The translations under genes and the position numbers were made by a program. This document shows positions 7,507-16,234 of a stretch of 64,000 nucleotides of DNA, piece after piece; position 1 is the first letter of the stretch, and every line of letters starts with the position of its first letter. Location of the stretch: positions 1 to 64,000 of the forward strand of contig JAFUQX010000011.1 of assembly GCA_017472145.1 (NCBI GenBank), written 5' to 3'. The notes below the pieces were generated by a model. The model searched no databases. It had not been told where the DNA came from and saw only the letters and a program-made list of their open reading frames with translations. Origin of the DNA: Ruminococcus sp. (lineage in GTDB: Bacteria; Bacillota; Clostridia; Oscillospirales; Ruminococcaceae).

Positions 7507-8091
7507 ATGGCGATTGATCAGGAGAAAATTGCATATCATATCCGTGGAATACTGGAGGCGCTGGGAGAGAATCCCGACCGTGAGGGCCTGGTGGAAACAC
7601 CGGAGCGTGTAGCCCGGATGTATGCTGAGGTGTTCGAGGGCATTTCCTACAGCAATCACGAAATTGCCCATATGTTCGAGAAAACCTTTACAGAAACCGC
7701 TGCTGCGGGAAAAAGCGCTGCGGTGACTGTGAAGGATATCAGCGTGTACAGCTATTGTGAGCACCACATGGCGCTCATGTATGATATGCATGTAAATGTG
7801 TCCTATCTGCCCAAGGGAAAGGTCATCGGGCTGAGCAAAATTGCCCGGATCTGTGATATGGCCGCCAAGCGGCTGCAATTGCAGGAGCGGCTGGGACAGG
7901 ATATTGCGGAGATTATGAAGGAAGCGACTGGCTCGGAGGATGTGGGCGTTGTAATTACCGCCTCTCACAGCTGCATGACGGCCCGCGGCATCCGGAATCT
8001 TCCGGCCAGAACCACAACGACCACCTTCTGCGGGGCCTATGAGCACGATGCGTTTTTGCAGAGTCTGGTTATGGATACAAAAGGAGTGTGA
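7507..8091 (+). CDS. folE: GTP cyclohydrolase I, type IA
   Basis: A 194-aa FolE that opens GTP to 7,8-dihydroneopterin triphosphate, the entry step to queuosine (and folate). Zinc and active-site motifs SYCEHHMAL and SHSCMTARGIRN are present. AAGGAG lies 9 nt before the ATG at 7507; the ATG at 7501 is too close to it (3 nt). Lying between queE and queC, behind a preQ1 riboswitch, it most likely serves queuosine in this operon. Its stop overlaps the queC ribosome-binding region. Confidence 0.95.
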   Translation: MAIDQEKIAYHIRGILEALGENPDREGLVETPERVARMYAEVFEGISYSNHEIAHMFEKTFTETAAAGKSAAVTVKDISVYSYCEHHMALMYDMHVNVSYLPKGKVIGLSKIARICDMAAKRLQLQERLGQDIAEIMKEATGSEDVGVVITASHSCMTARGIRNLPARTTTTTFCGAYEHDAFLQSLVMDTKGV

Positions 8092-8096
8092 CGAAT

Positions 8097-8777
8097 ATGG
8101 AAGCAATGGTACTTTTCAGCGGCGGTGTGGACAGCACCACCTGTCTTGCACAGGCTGTGAAAAAGCATGGGGCGTCTCAGGTGCTGGCTCTGTCGATTTA
8201 TTACGGACAGCGGCATCAGAAGGAGATCGAATGCGCCGAAAAGCTGGTGAATTATTACGGGGTGAAGTGGCAGACGCTGGATCTGTCCCGGATCTTTGCG
8301 GATTCCAACTGCTCTCTGCTGCAAGGCTCAACAGAGGAGATCCCGAAGGAGAGCTATTCTGAGCAGCTTTCTGAAACAGACGGGGCCCCGGTCTCCACCT
8401 ATGTGCCCTTCCGGAACGGCCTGTTTCTGGCCTCTGCGGCCAGCATCGCCCTGTCTCATGGCTGTAAGGTGATCTACTATGGCCCTCATGCAGATGATGC
8501 GGCCGGAAATGCCTATCCCGATTGCAGCACCGTGTTCAATAACGCTATGGCTGCGGCGATCTATGAGGGCAGTGGCCGTCAGGTGCAGGTGGAAGCGCCC
8601 TTTGTGGAGATGACGAAGAAGGATATTGTAAAGCTTGGGCTGGAGCTGAATGTGCCCTATGAGCTGACATGGAGCTGCTATGAGGGTGGCGATACTCCCT
8701 GCGGTACATGCGGTACATGCATCGATCGTGCGGAGGCCTTCCGTGCAAACGGCGTAACAGACCCGATTGAGAAGTAA
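8097..8777 (+). CDS. queC: 7-cyano-7-deazaguanine synthase
   Basis: A 226-aa ATP-dependent enzyme that turns 7-carboxy-7-deazaguanine into preQ0. It has the PP-loop LFSGGVDSTTC at the N-terminus and the C-terminal zinc knuckle with four Cys (CYEGG, TPCGTCGTCIDR). I chose the ATG at 8097 because AAGGAG ends 10 nt before it, while the overlapping GTG at 8088 is almost on top of it. Fourth gene of the que operon; the next gene, queF, is separated by a 108-bp gap that contains a structured segment. Confidence 0.95.
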   Translation: MEAMVLFSGGVDSTTCLAQAVKKHGASQVLALSIYYGQRHQKEIECAEKLVNYYGVKWQTLDLSRIFADSNCSLLQGSTEEIPKESYSEQLSETDGAPVSTYVPFRNGLFLASAASIALSHGCKVIYYGPHADDAAGNAYPDCSTVFNNAMAAAIYEGSGRQVQVEAPFVEMTKKDIVKLGLELNVPYELTWSCYEGGDTPCGTCGTCIDRAEAFRANGVTDPIEK

Positions 8778-8812
8778 GATTTTTTAGTGCAGCAATTTTT
8801 ATAAAATACTGG

Positions 8813-8848
8813 CGCAGGGTCCGGGTCGAGGAGTCCCGGGCGGCTGCG
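8813..8848 (+). other. GC-rich hairpin in the queC-queF gap
   Basis: An outer stem CGCAG (8813-8817)/CTGCG (8844-8848) and an inner stem TCCGGG (8820-8825)/CCCGGG (8835-8840) enclose TCGAGGAGT. There is no T-run, so it is not a simple terminator; it may be a processing or stability element. Function unknown. Confidence 0.45.
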
Positions 8849-8885
8849 ATATTACAAGCGAAAGAAATGGAAAGGAAAAACGATC

Positions 8886-9383
8886 ATGGCAGGAAGAACC
8901 AAAGAGGAAACCGCCGGCATTACACTGCTGGGCAATCAGAATACAAGGTACAAGGATGACTATGCACCGGAGGTGCTGGAAACCTTTGAGAACAAGCACA
9001 TCGGACGGGACTATTTTGTCAAATTCAACTGTCCCGAGTTTACCAGCCTTTGTCCGATCACCGGACAGCCGGACTTTGCAACGATTTATATTTCCTATGT
9101 GCCGGATGTGCGCATGGTAGAGAGCAAATCCCTGAAGCTCTATCTGTTCAGCTTCCGCAATCACGGTGATTTTCATGAGGACTGTGTAAATATCATCATG
9201 AATGATCTGATCCGGCTTATGGATCCCTATTACATCGAGGTGTGGGGCAAGTTCACACCCCGGGGCGGCATTTCCATCGACCCGTATTGTAACTATGGCA
9301 AGCCGGGAACGAAGTGGGAGCAGGTTGCATGGGAGCGTCTGACCCATCATGACCTGTATCCGGAAAAGGTAGATAACCGTTAA
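8886..9383 (+). CDS. queF: NADPH-dependent 7-cyano-7-deazaguanine reductase, short type
   Basis: A 165-aa single-domain QueF that reduces preQ0 to preQ1 with NADPH. Cys56 ([11 protein letters not shown]) is the residue that forms the thioimide with substrate, Asp63 the proton donor, and the ESKSLKLY and NHGDFHEDC motifs are present. GGAAAGG precedes the ATG. As the last step to preQ1, its product is the ligand of the riboswitch that controls the operon, closing a feedback loop. nth starts 13 nt after its stop. Confidence 0.96.
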   Translation: MAGRTKEETAGITLLGNQNTRYKDDYAPEVLETFENKHIGRDYFVKFNCPEFTSLCPITGQPDFATIYISYVPDVRMVESKSLKLYLFSFRNHGDFHEDCVNIIMNDLIRLMDPYYIEVWGKFTPRGGISIDPYCNYGKPGTKWEQVAWERLTHHDLYPEKVDNR

Positions 9384-9396
9384 AGGAGCAGATCGT

Positions 9397-10035
9397 ATGA
9401 CTAAGGAAGAAATTGCCCTGAAAGCGTGTGATATACTGGAGGAATACTACCCGGATTCGGTCTGTGCCCTGCACTATGACCAGCCCTATGAGCTGCTGAT
9501 CGCAGTGCGGCTTTCGGCACAGTGTACCGATGCCCGGGTGAATATCGTCACAAAAACGCTGTTTCAGAAATATCCTACGCTGGAAGCCTTTGCAAATGCA
9601 GATCTTACCGAGCTGGAGCAGGACGTGAAGCCCTGCGGATTTTACCGCACCAAGGCCAGGAGCATCATTGAAATGGCACAGCGGCTGATCACGGTCTATG
9701 ACAGCCGGATTCCGGACACCATGGAGGAGCTTCTGACCCTGCCGGGCGTTGGCCGCAAGACCGCCAATCTCATTCTGGGAGATGTCTATGGTCAGCCGGC
9801 CATTGTAACGGATACGCACTTTATCCGGATCACAGGCCGTCTGGGGCTGACGCAGAATAAAGAGCCGGAGAAGGTAGAGCGTGACCTGCGGCCGCTGATT
9901 CCGCCGGAGCGGTCATCTGATTTCTGTCATCGTATTGTCCAGTTCGGACGGGATGTGTGCGCGGCCAGAAAGCCCAAGTGTGATATATGCCGGATGCAGA
10001 GCATCTGTTCCTATTTTCACGGAGCAGGCCAGTGA
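9397..10035 (+). CDS. nth: Endonuclease III
   Basis: A 212-aa DNA glycosylase/AP lyase that removes oxidised pyrimidines. The helix-hairpin-helix LPGVGRKTANLIL contains catalytic Lys121, Asp139 lies in VTDTHFIRI, and the C-terminal [4Fe-4S] loop has the usual four Cys (CAARKPKCDICRMQSIC). Full family length. AAAGGAG precedes the ATG at good spacing. It follows queF by 13 nt and may be carried on the end of the que transcript. Confidence 0.96.
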   Translation: MTKEEIALKACDILEEYYPDSVCALHYDQPYELLIAVRLSAQCTDARVNIVTKTLFQKYPTLEAFANADLTELEQDVKPCGFYRTKARSIIEMAQRLITVYDSRIPDTMEELLTLPGVGRKTANLILGDVYGQPAIVTDTHFIRITGRLGLTQNKEPEKVERDLRPLIPPERSSDFCHRIVQFGRDVCAARKPKCDICRMQSICSYFHGAGQ

Positions 10036-10067
10036 AGCACAGGGAGCTTAAAAAGCTGTTAAATCGG

Positions 10068-10096
10068 TTGACAAACAGGGAATAGTATGTTATACT
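10068..10096 (+). promoter_or_regulatory. SigA promoter of secA
   Basis: TTGACA (10068-10073), 17 bp, TATACT (10091-10096), 36 bp before the secA ATG. Confidence 0.85.
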
Positions 10097-10132
10097 TTAA
10101 GATGTATACTTTTATATGAAGGCGGTAGACTA

Positions 10133-12832
10133 ATGGGTATTTTTAGCAAACTGTTCGGTTCCTACAGCACAAGAGAGCTGGCACGAATTGAACCGATCAA
10201 GAATAAAGTTCTGGCTCTGGAGGATGAGTACAAGGCTCTTTCTGATGCAGAGCTGAAGCAGAAGACGTTTGATTTCCGTGAGCGTCTGGAAACAGGTGAG
10301 ACTCTGGATTCTATGATCCCGGAGGCACTGGCTACGGTTCGTGAGGCAGCAGCCCGTGTACTGGGCAAGCGTCCGTTCCCGGTACAGCTGATCGGTGCGA
10401 TCGTACTGCACCAGGGCCGTATTGCGGAAATGAAGACCGGTGAAGGTAAAACCCTGGTGGCCTGCGTTGCATCCTATCTGAATGCACTGCCGGGTAAGGG
10501 CGTACACGTTGTTACAGTAAATGACTATCTGGCCAAGACGCAGTCTGACGAAATGGGCAAGGTTCTGCGTTATCTGGGTCTGACGGTAGGCTGTATTCTT
10601 CATGGCCTGACCAATGACCAGCGTCGTGAGGCCTATGCGTGTGACGTTACATACGGTACAAACAATGAGCTGGGCTTTGACTATCTGCGTGACAACATGG
10701 TTACCTATAAGAAGGACAAGGTTCAGAGAGAGCACAACTTTGCCATCGTGGATGAGGTGGACTCCATCCTTATCGACGAGGCCAGAACACCGCTGATCAT
10801 CTCCGGCCGAGGAGATAAGTCTACGGCCCTGTACGGCGTTGTGGATAAGTTTGCCAAGACGCTGAATCCGACTGTTATCGTTGAGACAGATACCAAGCAG
10901 GAACAGGAAGCCATCAATGAAAATGCAGACTATATTGTGGATGAAAAGGCAAAGACTGCTACCATTACACGCCGCGGTATCAAGAAGGCGGAGGATTATT
11001 TTGCCATCGACAATCTGATGGATGCAGATAATATGACCCTGATGCATCATATCAATCAGGCACTGAAGGCCAATGGTGTTATGCGCAAGGATATTGACTA
11101 TATCGTAGAGGACGGCGAGGTTGTCATCATTGACGAGTTCACCGGCCGTAAGATGCTGGGCCGCCGCTTCAATGACGGTCTGCATCAGGCGATCGAAGCC
11201 AAGGAAGATGTAAAGGTTATGCGTGAGTCCAAGACGCTGGCTACCATCACCTTCCAGAATTATTTCCGTCTGTACAATAAGCTGTCCGGTATGACGGGTA
11301 CGGCTATGACAGAGGAGGACGAATTCCGTGAGATCTACAAGCTGGACGTTATCGCCATTCCCACCAACCGTCCGGTTCAGAGAATCGACCATAACGACCT
11401 GATCTACCGCACAGAGGCTGCAAAATATCGTGCCATCATTGACCAGATCATCGAGTGCCACGAAAAGGGACAGCCGGTTCTGGTTGGTACGATTTCTATT
11501 GAGAAGTCCGAGCTGCTCTCTGCAATGCTCAAGAAGAAGGGCATCAAGCACGAGGTGCTGAATGCGAAGTATCACGCAAAGGAAGCAGAGATCGTTGCAC
11601 AGGCTGGTAAGCTGGGCGCTGTAACCATCGCTACCAATATGGCCGGCCGTGGTACGGATATTATGCTGGGCGGTAATGCAGAATTCCTGGCCCGTGCTGA
11701 AATGCGAAAGAGAGAATATCCGGAGGAGATCATTACAGAGGCCATCGGCTATGCGGATACAGACAACGAGGAGGTTCTGGCCGCCCGTGCTGTATACCAG
11801 GAGCTGTATGAGAAGTTCGGCGAGGAAGTAAAGGAAAAGGCTGTGGATGTAAAGGCCGCAGGCGGTCTGTACATTCTGGGTACAGAGCGTCATGAGTCCA
11901 GACGTATCGACAACCAGCTCCGCGGACGTTCCGGCCGTCAGGGTGACGAGGGCGAAAGCCGCTTCTTCCTGTCTGTTGAGGACGACCTGATGCGTATTTT
12001 TGCAGGCGACCGCCTGGAGAATATGATGCGTTCCCTGAATGTGGATGAGGATACGCCCATCGAGAGCAAGATGCTGACCAAGATCGTAGAATCCTCTCAG
12101 CGTAAGGTGGAGGGACGCAACTTCAGCATCCGTAAGAACGTTCTGAACTACGACGATGTTATGAATACACAGCGTGAGATCATCTACAAGCAGCGTGCAC
12201 AGGTGCTGGACGGCGAGGATCTCCACGACAGCATCATGAAGATGATGGACGAGATGATCGCAAACACCGTCAAGATGTATGTAAACGACGAGCTGACCGA
12301 GCACAGCGAGTGGAATATTGCAGGTCTGAAGGAGCATTTCTTCGGCTGGCTTACAGACGAGGATGACCTGACCTATGAGGAGGACGAGCTGAACAAGATC
12401 ACCTCCAGCGATATCATCAAGACCCTCACCGAGAAGGCCAAGGCGATCTATGCAGCCAAGGAGGAAGAATACGGCGAGGAGATCATGCGTGAAGCTGAGC
12501 GTGTATTCATGCTGAAGGTCGTTGATACCAAGTGGATGGCACACATCGACGATATGAGCGAGCTGAAGAAGGGTATCGGTCTGCGTGCATACGGCCAGAA
12601 GAATCCGGTTGTTGAATACCGTTATGAGGGCTTTGAGATGTTCGATGCTATGGTTGCTTCCATTCAGGAGGAGACCGTCCGCATGCTGCTGACCATGAGA
12701 CTCCAGACCAAGCAGGCTCCGGAGCGTGAGCAGGTTGCAAAGCCGGATGCTCCCAATGCAGGCGCTGGCGACGGCAGCTTCGGCAATCAGCGGAGAAATC
12801 CGGAACGGGCTGCTAAGAAGAACAAGAAGTAA
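10133..12832 (+). CDS. secA: Preprotein translocase ATPase subunit SecA
   Basis: An 899-aa motor that pushes unfolded secretory proteins through SecYEG. Walker A is MKTGEGKT (residues 100-107), Walker B-type DEVD is at 207-210, and the second RecA-like fold carries [11 protein letters not shown] and [10 protein letters not shown]. The C-terminus is a Lys/Arg/Gln tail ending AAKKNKK and has no CXCX8C(H/C) zinc finger, the site that binds SecB and phospholipid in many bacteria. Own promoter; the start follows GGCGG. It would export proteins such as the GH26 enzyme encoded nearby. Confidence 0.97.
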   Translation: MGIFSKLFGSYSTRELARIEPIKNKVLALEDEYKALSDAELKQKTFDFRERLETGETLDSMIPEALATVREAAARVLGKRPFPVQLIGAIVLHQGRIAEMKTGEGKTLVACVASYLNALPGKGVHVVTVNDYLAKTQSDEMGKVLRYLGLTVGCILHGLTNDQRREAYACDVTYGTNNELGFDYLRDNMVTYKKDKVQREHNFAIVDEVDSILIDEARTPLIISGRGDKSTALYGVVDKFAKTLNPTVIVETDTKQEQEAINENADYIVDEKAKTATITRRGIKKAEDYFAIDNLMDADNMTLMHHINQALKANGVMRKDIDYIVEDGEVVIIDEFTGRKMLGRRFNDGLHQAIEAKEDVKVMRESKTLATITFQNYFRLYNKLSGMTGTAMTEEDEFREIYKLDVIAIPTNRPVQRIDHNDLIYRTEAAKYRAIIDQIIECHEKGQPVLVGTISIEKSELLSAMLKKKGIKHEVLNAKYHAKEAEIVAQAGKLGAVTIATNMAGRGTDIMLGGNAEFLARAEMRKREYPEEIITEAIGYADTDNEEVLAARAVYQELYEKFGEEVKEKAVDVKAAGGLYILGTERHESRRIDNQLRGRSGRQGDEGESRFFLSVEDDLMRIFAGDRLENMMRSLNVDEDTPIESKMLTKIVESSQRKVEGRNFSIRKNVLNYDDVMNTQREIIYKQRAQVLDGEDLHDSIMKMMDEMIANTVKMYVNDELTEHSEWNIAGLKEHFFGWLTDEDDLTYEEDELNKITSSDIIKTLTEKAKAIYAAKEEEYGEEIMREAERVFMLKVVDTKWMAHIDDMSELKKGIGLRAYGQKNPVVEYRYEGFEMFDAMVASIQEETVRMLLTMRLQTKQAPEREQVAKPDAPNAGAGDGSFGNQRRNPERAAKKNKK

Positions 12833-12849
12833 GCAAAGATGAAACAACA

Positions 12850-12886
12850 GCAGGGGACGGGTGGAAGCTTCGTCCCCTGTTTTTTA
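12850..12886 (+). terminator. Terminator of secA
   Basis: CAGGGGACG and CGTCCCCTG form a 9-bp stem followed by TTTTTT; the Shine-Dalgarno of the next gene follows at once, so some read-through is possible. Confidence 0.85.
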
Positions 12887-12897
12887 GGAGGAGTTAT

Positions 12898-13656
12898 ATG
12901 GATACCGGGTATGAGGTCTTTTCCCAGTATTACGACGGGCTGACGGAGAATGTGGACTACCCCCGGCGTGCGGCCTATTTTGATAAGCTGATCCAGAAGC
13001 ATAAGCGCAGTGAAGGCGTAGTTCTGCTGGATCTGGCCTGCGGTACGGGAAGCATGTCCGAGGAGATGTGCAGACTGGGCTATGATGTCATTGGTGTGGA
13101 TTTTTCCTATGGCATGCTCACACGGGCGATGGAAAAGAAGATGGAAAGCGGCCTGCCGATTCAGTATGTGTGCCAGGATATGCGGGAGCTGGAGCTGTAT
13201 GGTACGGCCGATGTGATCCTTTGTACCCTGGACAGCCTGAACCATCTGGACTGCTTTGCCGATGTGGAAACCGTATTCCAGAAGGCGGCGGAAAATCTGG
13301 AGCCGGGCGGTGTGTTTCTGTTTGATATGAACACACCCTATAAGCACCGGGAGGTGCTGGGCGATCAGGTGTATATCTATGACACGGATGATGTATACTG
13401 CGTGTGGGAAAATCGTTATGAGCCGGAGGCGCACACGGTAACGATTCGTCTGGACTTCTTCGAGCTGCTGGAGGATGGCTGCTATGCCCGGAGCGGTGAG
13501 GAGATCACAGAGCATGCCTATGAGCCGGATCAGGTAAAGGCTGCGCTGGAAAGGGCCGGCTTCGAGGTGATCGGCTGCTATCATGAGGATACAGAAGAGG
13601 CGCTGCATGCAGACAGCCAGAGAATGATTTTTGTTACAAGAAAACAGGAGGATTGA
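12898..13656 (+). CDS. Class I SAM-dependent methyltransferase
   Basis: A 252-aa protein with a Rossmann-type methyltransferase core: motif I LLDLACGTGSMSEEM near residue 45, the acidic GVDFSYGML at the end of strand 2, and LCTLDSLNHL around motif IV. The N-terminal VFSQYYDGLTENVDY is typical of small-molecule methyltransferases of this group. The substrate cannot be told from sequence. It has a strong AGGAGG start and is followed 3 nt later by hslO, so the two are co-transcribed. Confidence 0.85.
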   Translation: MDTGYEVFSQYYDGLTENVDYPRRAAYFDKLIQKHKRSEGVVLLDLACGTGSMSEEMCRLGYDVIGVDFSYGMLTRAMEKKMESGLPIQYVCQDMRELELYGTADVILCTLDSLNHLDCFADVETVFQKAAENLEPGGVFLFDMNTPYKHREVLGDQVYIYDTDDVYCVWENRYEPEAHTVTIRLDFFELLEDGCYARSGEEITEHAYEPDQVKAALERAGFEVIGCYHEDTEEALHADSQRMIFVTRKQED

Positions 13657-13659
13657 GCT

Positions 13660-14529
13660 ATGGGTATTTTAAAGAGAGCCATTGCAAAGGATGCGTCTGT
13701 GGTGTCCTGCGCAGTGGATGCAACGGATATTGTATCGGAGATCGAGCGCATTCATCAGACATCGGCAGTGATTACAGCTGGTCTGGGACGGCTGACCATT
13801 GCAGCCAGCATGATGGGCTATGGTCTGAAAGGCGCTGGCGATACGGTGACTCTGCGTGTAAAGGGCGATGGCCCGGCCGGTATGCTGACTGCGGTTGCGG
13901 ACAGCCGGGGCAATGTAAAGAGTTATGCGGAGAATCCGGTGGTGGAGATCCCGCTGAATGCTCAGGGCAAGCTGGATGTGGGCGGCGCCATCGGCCAGGA
14001 CGGAACACTGTCCGTGGTGAAGGATCTGGGTTTGAAGGAGCCTTATGTGGGCATGTGTCCGCTGGTTTCCGGTGAGATCGCAGAGGATATTGCAAGCTAT
14101 TTTGCGAGCAGTGAGCAGACGCCCACCGTATGCGGACTGGGCGTACTGGTAAATCCGGATCTGAGCGTGAATGTGGCGGGCGGTTATCTGATTCAGGTGC
14201 TTCCCTTTGCGCCGGATTCGGTGATCGATCAGCTGGAAAAGAATTTGCAGACGCTTCCGCCGGTGACACAGATGATGCGTGAGGGCATGACGCCGGATCA
14301 GATTGCCCTGCGTCTGCTGGATGGCCTGGAGCCGAACCTGCTGGATGAATCCGAGGTAGCCTATAAGTGCGATTGCAGCCGGGAGCGTACAGAGCGCATT
14401 CTGTTCAGTCTGGGGAATGAGGAGCTTCAGGAGATGGCGGAGGATAACGAGCCGATCACAGTGAACTGCCATTTCTGCGACAAGAAGTATGTGTTCACGC
14501 CGCAGGAGCTTCTGGAGCTGAGAAAATAA
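13660..14529 (+). CDS. hslO: Redox-regulated chaperone Hsp33
   Basis: A 289-aa cytoplasmic holdase switched on by oxidation. The C-terminal zinc switch has the two Cys pairs KCDCS (about residue 234) and CHFC (about residue 266), and the N-terminal domain carries the usual VKGDGPAGMLTAVAD and NPVVEIPL segments. AGGAGG lies before the ATG. Its place after a methyltransferase looks like simple operon sharing. In an anaerobe it would protect against oxygen exposure, with the Cu/Zn-SOD-like gene further on. Confidence 0.95.
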   Translation: MGILKRAIAKDASVVSCAVDATDIVSEIERIHQTSAVITAGLGRLTIAASMMGYGLKGAGDTVTLRVKGDGPAGMLTAVADSRGNVKSYAENPVVEIPLNAQGKLDVGGAIGQDGTLSVVKDLGLKEPYVGMCPLVSGEIAEDIASYFASSEQTPTVCGLGVLVNPDLSVNVAGGYLIQVLPFAPDSVIDQLEKNLQTLPPVTQMMREGMTPDQIALRLLDGLEPNLLDESEVAYKCDCSRERTERILFSLGNEELQEMAEDNEPITVNCHFCDKKYVFTPQELLELRK

Positions 14530-14589
14530 GAAAAGTGCAGACTGTTTTCCCGAAAAATGCCTGCAAGGCTTAAGGCTGATATGAAAACA

Positions 14590-14628
14590 AAAACGTCCGT
14601 CAGAGGAGAAACCTCCGGCGGACGTTTT
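14590..14628. terminator. Bidirectional terminator between hslO and the CPBP gene
   Basis: AAAACGTCCG(T) and (G)CGGACGTTTT flank a second pair GAGGA/TCCTC-like segment; A- and T-runs on both sides suit the two convergent transcripts. Confidence 0.8.
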
Positions 14629-14631
14629 CTG

Positions 14632-15324
14632 TTACATAAACAGAAACACCAGCAAATCCCAGAACATATGGAGTGCGATGGGGATGACAATGTTTTTGGT
14701 TTTCACAAAGGCCAGGCTGAACACCACGCTGAGAAGGAGAATGCTTACAAATCCAAGGCTTGTGAAATTGGTGACAAAATCGCCTGTAGAAATCCAGATG
14801 GGGAAATGAATGCAGAGGAACAGGAGCGCATTCAGTCCGATGGCGAGGTATTGTCTTTTCTGGGAGTCACTCTCTTTATAGGTGGCATTGAGCAGCCATC
14901 CCCGGAATACCAGTTCCTCTGTCAGTCCCACAAAAACCACGGTTACAATATCGTCTGTATTGAAGGTATCTGAAATCCCAAGACCGCCGTGTGTTCGCCA
15001 TGCTCCCAGCAGAATATAGATCACAAAGAACAGGAATACCGGCAGCCAGCTCAGCCAGTCCTTTTTCCGCTGAACGAACATGTCCTTCAGGGAGACCATA
15101 CATGCATTGCGGTATTTTGCAATAAGCAGCGCAGCCGGAAGCGTCCACACCAGATTCTTGATCACACCAGAGCGAACCAGGGAGGAAATCAGTGTTTCTT
15201 CTCCCAGCACGCCGCAGATTATGGGCTTCAGCAGAAGGGTGTATACCGCCCATACGGCACAGAAAATGACTGTGTAGCCGACCAGCAGCAGGGGAAAGCG
15301 TTTTTCATTCATTGTCTTGTTCAT
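14632..15324 (-). CDS. CPBP-family intramembrane metalloprotease
   Basis: A 230-aa protein with about seven hydrophobic segments. The CPBP/Abi motifs are present: EELVFRG (motif 1, glutamates and arginine), FLCIHFP (motif 2 His) and IALHMFWD (motif 3 His). Bacterial members cut membrane substrates or act in bacteriocin self-immunity; the substrate here is unknown. I chose the ATG at 15324 since GGAGGG lies upstream; the gene then overlaps the end of the radical SAM gene by 20 bp, implying co-transcription with nspC and radical SAM. Confidence 0.82.
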   Translation of the reverse strand: MNKTMNEKRFPLLLVGYTVIFCAVWAVYTLLLKPIICGVLGEETLISSLVRSGVIKNLVWTLPAALLIAKYRNACMVSLKDMFVQRKKDWLSWLPVFLFFVIYILLGAWRTHGGLGISDTFNTDDIVTVVFVGLTEELVFRGWLLNATYKESDSQKRQYLAIGLNALLFLCIHFPIWISTGDFVTNFTSLGFVSILLLSVVFSLAFVKTKNIVIPIALHMFWDLLVFLFM

Positions 15325-16234
15325 AAGGAATTCCCTCCAGATTAAATTCAGGTGTATATCGGGACTGGGCGGAGGACAATTCCTGAGAAAAGCCATCGAA
15401 GCCCAGCTCCTGCGCATGCTTCAGAACGCTCTGATACTCCATGGTGGTCAGCTTTCGATTGAGATTCTTATAGGGAAGATGCTCAGTCGGCGGTGTGTAC
15501 TGCCCCATGAGACTCAGAAGAATCTCTTCCATAGGCAGCAGCTCCGACAGAGCGCTCAGCAAGACCATGGATTCATGCCGATGCCCCGGAAGCACCAGAT
15601 GCCGCACGATCATCCCCCTTTGAAGAAGCCCGTCCTCATCAAAAGCAGGCTTCCCTGTCTGACGGTACATCTCCTTCAGAGCAGCCGCTGCAATTTCCGG
15701 ATAATCTGCTGCTCCGGCATAGCAGGAGGCCGTCTCCTTATAGAGATATTTGAAGTCCGGGAGATAGATGTCCACGATTCCGTCCAGCATCCGGAGTACC
15801 TCCATAGATTCATAGCCGCTGCTGTTCCATACAATGGGGATGTGCAGCCTGCTGCGTACGGTCCTCACTGCTTCTGTGATCCAAGGTGCATAGTGGCTTC
15901 CTGTCACAAAATTGATGTTGTGTGCCCCTTGCCTTTGCAGCTTCAGCATACATTCTTCCAGCTGGGAAATGCTTACAGGCGCACCGAATCGCTCTGCGCT
16001 GATAGAGACATTCTGACAGAAGCAGCAGCGGAGACTGCATCCGGAGAAGAAGATCGTCCCCGAACCCCTTGTACCGCTGATGCATGGTTCTTCCCAGTGG
16101 TGGAGTGCACTCCGTGCCGCATATATTATGTCTCCGCCGCCGCAGAAGCCTTTTGTCTGCGTGCGGTCTGCGCCGCATTTCCGGGGACATAGAGTGCAGC
16201 AGGAGATGTCATATCCATTTACGAAAGCCTGCAT
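15305..16234 (-). CDS. Radical SAM protein of the PflA-like (AmmeMemoRadiSam-related) group
   Basis: A 309-aa protein with an N-terminal Cys cluster (CTLCPRKCGADR) and the radical SAM motif CSLRCCFC near residues 65-72, followed by NVSIS. This layout is that of the uncharacterised PflA-like proteins rather than true PflA, because no pyruvate formate-lyase gene is nearby and the extra N-terminal CXXCXXXC is present. The start overlaps the 3' end of nspC (16219-16234) and its end overlaps the CPBP gene. The reaction is unknown. Confidence 0.8.
   Translation of the reverse strand: MQAFVNGYDISCCTLCPRKCGADRTQTKGFCGGGDIIYAARSALHHWEEPCISGTRGSGTIFFSGCSLRCCFCQNVSISAERFGAPVSISQLEECMLKLQRQGAHNINFVTGSHYAPWITEAVRTVRSRLHIPIVWNSSGYESMEVLRMLDGIVDIYLPDFKYLYKETASCYAGAADYPEIAAAALKEMYRQTGKPAFDEDGLLQRGMIVRHLVLPGHRHESMVLLSALSELLPMEEILLSLMGQYTPPTEHLPYKNLNRKLTTMEYQSVLKHAQELGFDGFSQELSSAQSRYTPEFNLEGIPYEQDNE

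Noticed and set aside
8088..8096. GTG start for queC
   Set aside because: It lies one base from the ribosome-binding site; the ATG at 8097 has proper spacing.
10130..12847. A 905-residue open frame antisense to secA (and similar ones opposite the GH26, ribBA and glnN genes)
   Set aside because: Composition is dominated by Leu, His, Cys and Ile as expected for reverse-strand shadows of biased codons; secA and the others are unmistakable on their own strand.
15305..16234. Calling the radical SAM protein a pyruvate formate-lyase activating enzyme
   Set aside because: It has an additional N-terminal Cys cluster and no formate-lyase gene nearby; only the broader group is supported.
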